Origin: Dallia pectoralis
Lineage: Eukaryota > Chordata > Actinopteri > Esociformes > Umbridae
NCBI GenBank assembly: GCA_029465975.1
Contig: CM055755.1
Location: 10,853,734 to 10,917,733, forward strand
Direction: 5' to 3'
DNA length: 64,000 nt
The notes under the pieces are model-generated. The model saw only the letters and a list, made by a program, of their open reading frames with translations, was not told where the DNA came from and searched no databases. The position numbers and the translations under genes are program-made. Each line of letters starts with the position of its first letter. Within the stretch, counting starts at the first letter, position 1. Of the stretch, positions 56,850 to 64,000 are shown one piece after another.

Positions 56850-58765
56850 ACATATAGAACGATGTATCTAGACTGTAAGATAATTATATTGTACATATAG
56901 AATGATGCATCTAGACTGTTAGATAATTATATTGTACATATAGAATGATGCATCTAGACTGTTAGATAATTATATTGTATATATAGAATGATGCATCTAG
57001 ACTGTTAGATAATTATATTGTATATATAGAATGATGCATCTAGACTGTTAGATAATTATATTGTATATATAGAATGATGCATCTAGACTGTTAGATAATT
57101 ATATTGTACATATAGAATGATGCATCTAGACTGTTAGATAATTATATTGTACATCTATAGATAATGATGAATGATGCATCTAGACTGTTAGATAATTATA
57201 TTGTATATATAGAATGATGCATCTAGACTGTTAGATAATTATATTGTACATATAGAATGATGCATCTAGATAATTATATTGTATATATAGAATGATGCAT
57301 CTAGACTGTTAGATAATTATATTGTACATATAGAATGATGCATCTAGACTGTTAGATAATTATATTGTACATATAGAATGATGCATCTAGACTGTTAGAT
57401 AATTATATTGTACATATAGAATGATGCATCTAGACTGTTAGATAATTATATTGTACATATAGAATGATGCATCTAGACTGTTAGATAATTATATTGTATA
57501 TATAGAATGATGCATCTAGACTGTTAGATAATTATATTGTACATATAGAATGATGCATCTAGACTGTTAGATAATTATATTGTACATATAGAATGATGCA
57601 TCTAGACTGTTAGAATGATATTGCATCTAGACTGTTAGATATATTGTACAAGAATGATGCATCTAGACTGTTAGATAATTGTATTGTAAATATAGAATGA
57701 TGCATCTATTTAGAAATTGTAATGTACATATAGAATGATGCATCTAGACTGTTAGATAATTAAATTGTACATTTAGAACGATGCATCTAGACTGATGCAT
57801 CTAGACTGTTAAATAATTATTTTTGTACATATAGAATGATGCATCTAGACTGTTAGATAATTATATTGTACATATAGAATGATGCATCTAGACTGTTAGA
57901 TAATTATATTGTATATATAGAATGATGCATCTAGACTGTTAGATAATTATACTGTAGTTATAGAATGATGCATCTAGACTGTTAGATAATTATATTGTAC
58001 ATATAGAATGATGCATCTAGACTGTTAGTTAATTGTAATGTAAATATAGAATGATGCATCTAGACTGTTAGATAATTGTAATGTACATATAGAATGATGC
58101 ATCTAGACTGTTAGATAATTATATTGTACACATAGAATGATGCATCTAGACTGTTAGATAATTATATTGTACATATAGAATGATGCATCTAGACTGTTAG
58201 ATAATATATTGTATATAGAATGATGCATCTAGACTGTTAGATAATTATACTGTAGATATAGAATGATGCATCTATATAGAATGATGCATCTAGACTGTTA
58301 GATAATTATAATTATATAGAATGATGCATCTAGACTAATTATATTGTACATATAGAATGATGCATAGTTATAATTATATTGTAATATAGAATGCATCATC
58401 TAGACTGTTAGATAATTATATTGTATATATAGAATGATGCAGACTGTTAGTTAATTGTAATGTACATACAGAATGATGCATCAAGACTGTTAGATAATTA
58501 TATTGTACATATAGAATGATGCATCTAGACTGTTAGATAATTAAATTGTACATTTAGAACGATGCATCTAGACTGTTAAATGATGCATCTAGACTGTTAG
58601 ATTTATCTAGACTCTAGACTGTTAGATAATTATATTGTACATTTGCATCTAGATGTTAGTTCCAACATCTAGACTGTTAGATAATTTTTATCCATCTAGA
58701 CTGTTAGTTAATTGTAATGTACATACAGAACGATGCATTTAGACTGTTTGATAGTTCCAACATAC
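56850..58765. repeat. 43-bp AT-rich minisatellite, about 44 units
   Basis: Unit ATAGAATGATGCATCTAGAC, then TGTTAGATAATTATATTGTA and CAT. The left two thirds is regular. From about 57,600 and especially after 58,200, units are truncated, fused and mutated. Each unit contains the palindromes GATGCATC and TCTAGA. Not related in sequence to the 43-bp array at 24-31 kb. Confidence 0.96.
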
Positions 58766-59007
58766 AGATAATTTTTTATCCTCCAATTTTGACCTAGATT
58801 GCGTGAAATGTTGTTCATTTGCATAATCTATTAATAGAGTTATCTTCATACAATAGTTAGCCATGACATTCCCTCTACTCTGAATTTGACTTTGTGCTAA
58901 ACCCAAATCAGATGAACATGGTGCTGAGGACAGCGTCGCATCTAGCCACTCACCATGATGATGTAGATGATGATTGAATATTGGCCAGCATGTCTTCTCG
59001 CCGTCAT

Positions 59008-59101
59008 CTGTGTGTTCGTCTGTGTGTTCATCCGTGTGTTCGTCTGTGGGTCCTTTTGTGGGTTCTTCTGTGGGTTCTTCTGTGGGTTCCTCCGTGTGTT
59101 A
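59008..59101. repeat. 12-bp degenerate repeat (TGTGGGTTCTTC)
   Basis: About eight imperfect 12-bp units, GTGTGTTCGTCT at the left changing to GTGGGTTCTTCT at the right. Confidence 0.8.
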
Positions 59102-60039
59102 TACTTGTTGTTTGTTTTACATATCCATCCGACCCACTCTAGTGCACTAGTGGTGCACAGTCGTGTCGAATAAATCCCATACTCCTTTACTCTCATCTCC
59201 ACATTTAGGAAGCAATTACACAGAAAGAATCCATGTGGTCCAAACACCTGTCTGTCAAAAACATGGTAGCTGTAATGTGACCCAGGGGGCCGGCTCTAAT
59301 CCAGAAGGGGTGGTGGAAAGATGTATGATCCAAATATAATGGTGACAGCAGTAGGAAGGGGGTCACGGGGGTTTGGGAGCACGGGGGGTTGGGATGCATC
59401 TCTTAAGATCAAAGACATTCTGAGGAAAATGTTCGATGTCCCGGGGGCAACTAAACAGCCCAATCTGGGACAAAACAAGACTAGAAGAGAGCAAAAATAC
59501 AGAACCGCTTAGAGTTACCCCCTCCCACCTCTTTCACTCTCTCAACCTATCAGGTTCCAGAAATGTTTTTCTGAAGGTTGGACGTCTCCATTTTGTCTGT
59601 TGCCGTTCGAACGGATCCAGCTGAGAGAGACAATGGAGGGAGTCGCAGGGAACAATTCATAAACAAACTTAACCCAGTTACAGGAAAAAATATGCTCCTC
59701 GGATATTCCAAAAAGAAAGTTCCAGAAACACTCTGCCCAGAGGAGAGATCCCATTGGAATTCCTTGCAAACCGTTGAAGGCACTCCCGTTGGCCTCTCGG
59801 AAAATCTTTCCATCCGTCCCCATTCCCAGTGACGTTCGACAGAAAAATATCCCATTCTTCCTAGGGCAAGGCCTAAGGTCTGTTAAAAAGTGCAATGTTT
59901 TCCCACTTTTCATCTAGTTTCTTCTTTTTTTAATCCAATTTAAAGTGCATGAATGAGGTAAACTATTTTATCTGTCATCTGTCTTTTGATATTTTATTTA
60001 AATGTTCCGTAAGAAATGTAGTCGTTTCCTTCTAGTAGA
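59102..60039 (-). other. epha4: Presumed 3' untranslated region and flank of epha4
   Basis: Unique-looking sequence immediately downstream (on the minus strand) of the epha4 stop codon. The first AATAAA on the minus strand is at 59,993-59,998, about 40 bp after the stop, which would give a very short 3' UTR; a longer UTR ending further left is as likely. Frames at 59,540-59,910 show no domain. Confidence 0.45.
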
Positions 60040-60154
60040 TCAGACAGGAACCATTCTGCCTTGCATCTGTTGCAGATGGGAAAGCATTCCCTGGACACCT
60101 GTTAGGATCTTATTCTGGTGCGCAGCTGACGATATTCCAATTCTGCCCATGTCC
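60040..60154 (-). CDS. epha4: epha4 terminal exon (end of SAM, C terminus)
   Basis: 115 bp from an acceptor TTAAAACAG to the TGA at 60,040-60,042. It completes the split Glu codon of the previous exon and reads DMGRIGISSAAHQNKIL, ending GRMVPV. Too short and intron-split to show as a long open frame. Confidence 0.88.
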
Positions 60155-63100
60155 CTGTTTTAACACAAGAAGAAAAGCAAACCTTTAAAACTACGACAAA
60201 CCAGAACACTTCCTTATTCGTGCGATTATCGCTTAGAGTCCCTGCTTTACGTTTAAGACATTTGTACAATAAAACGGACAGTTCTTTCCGGGGCACATAA
60301 ACGCTGAGTTAGCCAATCATTACTCACTCCTGGGTCATATGGACCACAGCCTCTGGGGTGGTGTAGCCTGCTGCTGTGAAGTTGTCGCTGTATCTCTCCA
60401 TGCCGATGGCCTGCAGCCAGTCTTCTACCGAGCCCATGGTGGAGGACACTTCTGGGCTGACCGGTTCTAGCAGAGTGGTGCTGGGTCTGGGGTAGGAAGG
60501 GGACTGGGTTAGTTTTCAGTCACACAACATTCAATACCAAATTTAGTAAAGCAAAACCTCCTCTGACACACCTAAATCTTCAGTGATTTTTTTCCCGACC
60601 AATTAGCTAACACAAATGTTTTCATTGTAAGGAATCTCACTACGACTTTCTCCTCACGTTTGACATTAATACGCCTCAACACAGAATCTGTGTATACATC
60701 AAGCTGGCATCTTGAGATACTTTGGTCAAACTTCTTGGCAGTCAGAAACCCATGGGCTGGAATGTTAGTTCTCCGACAACTTTATTACATCTCATCACCT
60801 GTCACTTAGACAGACTACTACACCAGCACAACCAATTATATCAGGACCTGAGGAGGGAAAGGCGAGCCCCGCTGGCCTTATGGGTAGTGACGTTTTTTCA
60901 TCAGGTGATGTTAAGTCTGTCCCTAGAACGGCGAGAGTCAAACCAGAGGCTTTGAAAGGGAACTGTCATTTTTCATGTTTCTTTTCTTCCATCCTAGCGT
61001 GTGTCTCATCTTAATGTGTCCTCCCAGACAATGGCCAAATGCAAAAAATAAAATAAAAATTCTCACAGTAAAAAAAAACAGCAGCAACAAAAACGGATAA
61101 GATAATCAGAACGCATAACAGGCCCCAGAAAAATGAGGCAATTCAACAAATCCCGTAATCTTGGTCCACACACGCACCTTGACACAGATCGAGGCATTTT
61201 TTCCCTCCTCCTATGCCTTCTTTCCTAGCCTCACCAAGACGTCTGCCATGAAACATTTATCCGGGGTCTGTGTGGCCGACGTTTGGGACCGAAGGCTCTC
61301 ACAGCGGTCCCGCTTCACAGCTCCCCTCCTCCATAATTTAACAGGTGTTGGCAGAGAGGGGCTGTCGGGTTCAAACACCACTTGGGTTTGGCCGAGGGGT
61401 TCTGAGGGACCGTTGGGAACCGGGGGGGGGGGGTTTGGGATGCAGTCGTGGAGAGGGCTTATGGGAAATACACAGCCCCTCCTGCTTCACTGTAAAAATG
61501 CATAGTGCCTCCTCTTCCTCCCCAGGCAATGTAACCTAGTATGTTGATTTAATAAGGTTACCAGAGACCCCATGTCTTTAACCCCCCCCCCTCACACACA
61601 CACACACATGCCTGGTTAGCTAGCTCCTATAACAGCCCCCACACACTCTTCTCCATAGAACATTCCTCCTTCTCGACATCTCTCCTTATAACTGTAAAAG
61701 CTGTGGTTTTATTGGCTTCACTTCCAATAATTATTCCTAGAGGACTAATCCCCTCTGTCTGTCACTAATCCCCTCTGTCAGTGAGTGTGTGTCCGCGCAT
61801 TTGCTGTGTCTGTTAAAGTACTTCCGTCCCAGGCTGTCAGTAGGTTTGTAGGTCTGTTAAGCAACGCAGGCCGTCTCAGAGGATATGAGTTTTTAATAAC
61901 TGCCAGCCACCATTACAACTCTATGGTTTATTAGCGTTTCACAGAGTGTAACAAATTGTGTGGAAGTTCATAATGGAGTACAGGCAACACTAAGTAAGGA
62001 ATAAGAGACAGTATCATGAATACAGTATTATGCTCAGTACTGGTGAAAAAGCACTGGCGTTTGCGGTATTCCTTTGTGAGAACGTAACCAAATATTATGA
62101 AATACATACTATTAAAATAAAGGAAATTAGTAAATGCTTGAATTGAATTAAAAGAGTCAATGCTTGAATTGAAATGTTCCACTACAATATTTAGTGGAGA
62201 TAAAACAGTCTAGTGCTAATGCTGCCTGCAGTGTGTTGCCACAGACACGGCCTAGTTCTTTTTGCATATTTGATAAGAGCAAATATGACTGACTGGTCAT
62301 ACAGACTGGCTAACATTACCTGCTAGCTAGTCAACTTCTGCTATCTACTCTGATCTGTGAGTGACAAACTGCATTTTCTTTTGTTTACTGCTCTTCTTTT
62401 GGAATTTACTTGGACGTGTCCACGATGACAAGGGTTGATGCGTGTTTTTGCCCGGCTTTCTGGCTAAGAAACACGTTCTAATCTACTCAGCACTGTTCAC
62501 TCCCAGTTGCATACGATCAAGGCTGTTTGAACATGAAAAAGTGAAGCAAGACAGTCACGCATGTAGACGTAAATGAACCACCGCGGTACCAGAACGAATC
62601 CGAAGGCGAGAAACAAGTGAAAGCAACAAGCTGCTGAATAAATATAAAACCTCAGACAATTCCCAAGGGCGGCGCGGTGCTAATTTTCCGATGGAACTGT
62701 TCACAGGAATAGGTGTGTCTGTGATGCCCAACACAGCAGTGTGACTTGGAGTACGGGGCGAGGGGTTTCTTAGCGGAACATATGACCCGGGCCTAGAACG
62801 TCTCACCGTGCCGTCTCTCCGCCGGTCCGTTTCAGGCTGTTGGGGTTACGGATCAGTTTGTCCAGCATGTTGACGATCTGGCCAAACTTGGGCCGGTCGC
62901 TCCTCTCCCTCTGCCAGCAGTCGAGCATCAGCTGGTGCAGCGACACGGGACAGTCCATGGGCGGGGGGAGCCTGTACCCCTCGTCTATAGCCTTGATCAC
63001 CTACGTAGGAGGGGCGGACGTTAAAGGTCAGGGTAGAAGGGGGAGTGACGGCTACATCACTTAGCCACTATTATTAAGCTCTAATAGGATAACTCTGGCA

Positions 63101-63815
63101 CACTCACATCCTGGTTACTCATGTCCCAATATGGCCGCTCCCCGTATGACATCACTTCCCACATGACGATGCCGTAGCTCCAGACGTCACTGGCCGAGGT
63201 GAACTTCCTGTAGGCGATGGCCTCCGGGGCTGTCCAGCGAATCGGGATTTTTCCTCCCTGCGATTGACAGGTGACATTTAGGTACACTCAAACAGTACCG
63301 AAAATGTATAGGCACAACCAGAAACACACACACGCACACGAAGACAAACAAAGCCACACACTCACACACACACACACTCACCCTGGTGGTGTACGCGGCC
63401 TCCGGGTCGTCCTCCAGGACTCGTGACATCCCGAAATCGGACACCTTACACACCAGGTTGCTGTTGACCAAGATGTTGCGTGCTGCCAGGTCCCGGTGAA
63501 CGTAACTCATATCCGAGAGGTATTTCATGCCGGACGCGATGCCGCGCAGGATCCCCACCAGCTGGATCACGGTGAACCGCCCGTCGTTCTTCTGGAGCGG
63601 GAAACGGACGCATGTTAGGTCGTGTCCGTGACAACCGTAGCCGGGGGAACGCTATCTCGATCCGCTTATGAGCATGCAGGGAATGTCATAACACTGGGAC
63701 GGAACACACACGTAGAAAGGTACCACACACAGACACACGGTTGTTCGGCTTACTCTGAGAAATGCATCCAGTGATCCATTCTCCATGTATTCTGTGATTA
63801 TCATCACTGGTTTAC
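60040..63815 (-). CDS. epha4: Eph receptor tyrosine kinase, epha4-like, last six coding exons
   Basis: Eph receptors are single-pass membrane tyrosine kinases that bind ephrins on neighbouring cells and signal in axon guidance, boundary formation and synapse control. The window holds the cytoplasmic part from the kinase hinge to the C terminus, in six exons on the minus strand with GT-AG borders and compatible phases: 63,754-63,815; 63,382-63,591; 63,108-63,257; 62,807-63,000; 60,328-60,486; 60,040-60,154. Visible are the catalytic loop YVHRDLAARN, the DFG motif VSDFGMSR, the activation-loop tyrosine (EAAYTTR), WTAPEA, the SAM domain and a C-terminal VPV that can act as a PDZ ligand. EphA4 is preferred over other Eph types because of RNPNSLKRT, DNFTAAGYTT, HQNKIL and the GRMVPV end. 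The ectodomain, transmembrane part and N-lobe lie beyond the right edge. Teleosts have epha4a and epha4b; I cannot tell which this is. Confidence 0.9.
60155..60327 (-). other. epha4: epha4 last intron (173 bp)
   Basis: Donor GTGAGTA (60,321-60,327) and acceptor ...AACAG (ending at 60,155) on the minus strand; short, as is common in fish. Confidence 0.85.
60328..60486 (-). CDS. epha4: epha4 exon: linker and first part of SAM domain
   Basis: 159 bp. The first base completes an Arg codon split with the preceding exon (CG|A). The translation has PSTTLLEPVSPEVSS, then the SAM start SVEDWLQAIGMERYSDNF and AAGYTTPEAVVHMTQE. Acceptor CTACCCCAG, donor GTGAGTA. The SAM domain mediates receptor clustering and adaptor binding. 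Confidence 0.9.
60487..62806 (-). other. epha4: epha4 intron (2,320 bp)
   Basis: Intron between the kinase-end exon and the SAM exon. It includes a G10-type run (61,421-61,431), a C9/CA region at 61,582-61,608 and AT-rich sequence at 61,930-62,200. No nested gene is supported. Confidence 0.8.
62807..63000 (-). CDS. epha4: epha4 exon: end of kinase domain
   Basis: 194 bp. Reads VIKAIDEGYRLPPPMDC, then LHQLMLDCWQRERSDRPKF and DKLIRNPNSLKRTGGETA; ends in a split Arg codon. The CW-x6-RP motif of kinase subdomain XI is visible. Acceptor CTACGTAG, donor GTGAGAC. Confidence 0.92.
63001..63107 (-). other. epha4: epha4 intron (107 bp)
   Basis: Short intron with donor GTGAGTG (63,101-63,107) and acceptor ending at 63,001. 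Confidence 0.85.
63108..63257 (-). CDS. epha4: epha4 exon: activation segment and subdomain IX
   Basis: 150 bp, phase 0 at both ends. Reads GGKIPIRWTAPEAIAYRKF, then SASDVWSYGIVMWEVMSYGE and RPYWDMSNQD. Contains the APE motif and the DVWSYG motif. Acceptor AATCGCAG, donor GTGAGTG. Confidence 0.92.
63258..63381 (-). other. epha4: epha4 intron (124 bp) with CA repeat
   Basis: Intron holding an interrupted (CA)n run on the plus strand (about 63,325-63,380) that reaches almost to the donor site, so repeat length may affect splicing of this boundary. Confidence 0.85.
63382..63591 (-). CDS. epha4: epha4 exon: catalytic loop and DFG
   Basis: 210 bp, exactly 70 codons. Reads KNDGRFTVIQLVGILRGIAS, then MKYLSDMSYVHRDLAARNIL, VNSNLVCKVSDFGMSR and LEDDPEAAYTTR. 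The HRD Asp and DFG Asp needed for catalysis are present. Acceptor GCTCCAG, donor GTGAGTG. Confidence 0.94.
63592..63753 (-). other. epha4: epha4 intron (162 bp)
   Basis: Short intron with donor GTAAGC (63,748-63,753) and acceptor ending at 63,592. Confidence 0.85.
63754..63815 (-). CDS. epha4: epha4 exon: kinase hinge region
   Basis: 62 bp. Reads KPVMIITEYMENGSLDAFLR, the strand 5-hinge-helix D part of Eph kinases; TEYMENGSLD is characteristic of Eph receptors. Acceptor TCTTCAG, donor GTAAGC. Confidence 0.92.
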
Positions 63816-63948
63816 CTGAAGACAGATGGAGAGAGAGATTAGGGAGAATGAGAAGGTTAGGGGAAGACAAATGAAACTCTCAGGAGTGTGTTTGGGTGAA
63901 CGTGGGTGTGTGTGTGTGTCTGTGTTTGGTGTGTGTATGTCTGTGGTT

Positions 63949-63994
<46 letters not shown>

Positions 63995-64000
63995 GTGTGT
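63816..64000 (-). other. epha4: epha4 intron, cut by the window edge, with (TG)n repeat
   Basis: Continues beyond the window. A TG microsatellite with TTGGTG inserts occupies about 63,904-64,000. Confidence 0.8.

Overview
This window looks like a gene-poor stretch of a ray-finned fish genome. The only host gene I can support is an Eph receptor tyrosine kinase on the minus strand at the right edge (60,040-63,815). It is best matched to epha4 by its kinase and SAM exons and its C-terminal VPV. The repeats (a Tc1-like transposon remnant, a SINE-like repeat, a PNMA-type Ty3/gypsy element, and very many microsatellites and minisatellites) fit a teleost, and I lean to the salmonid/pike lineage. That lineage call rests on recollection of repeat families, not on a search.

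Layout. 1-3,500: low-complexity sequence, then the 3' end of a Ty3/gypsy-like element with a proline-rich repeat-coding region, polypurine tract and one LTR. 3,500-8,000: non-coding sequence with microsatellites. 8,006-31,590: a 43-bp minisatellite interrupted by a compound LTR retrotransposon with structure LTR-internal-LTR-internal-LTR (8,171-24,324), flanked by a CATG target duplication. The right copy (15,235-24,324) is nearly intact; the left copy carries several single-base indels and has lost its 3' internal end. 31,591-32,246: remnant of a Tc1-like element whose left part is continuous with, and similar to, the minisatellite unit. 32,250-59,100: mostly non-coding sequence crowded with independent tandem arrays (units of 40, 46, 13, 13, 40, 20, 36, 21 and 43 bp), long purine tracts, one 500-N assembly gap (38,501-39,000), a LINE-like 3' end and a SINE-like repeat. 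59,100-64,000: 3' region and the last six coding exons of the Eph receptor gene.

The retrotransposon encodes an RRM-like N-terminal module, a PNMA-type Gag with a CCHC knuckle, protease, reverse transcriptase, RNase H and integrase with a GPY/F-like module and an acidic repeat tail; I see no envelope gene. Gag and Pol are in overlapping frames. At the junction there is a UUUAAAC heptamer directly before the gag stop, a 5-nt spacer, and sequence that folds on paper into an H-type pseudoknot (12-bp stem 1, 7-bp stem 2). This is the strongest new observation in the window. Two further -1 offsets, shared by both copies, sit at short A and C homopolymers and look like indels rather than programmed events.

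Much of the apparent coding capacity elsewhere comes from repeats whose unit is a multiple of three or a dinucleotide, and I do not treat it as genes.
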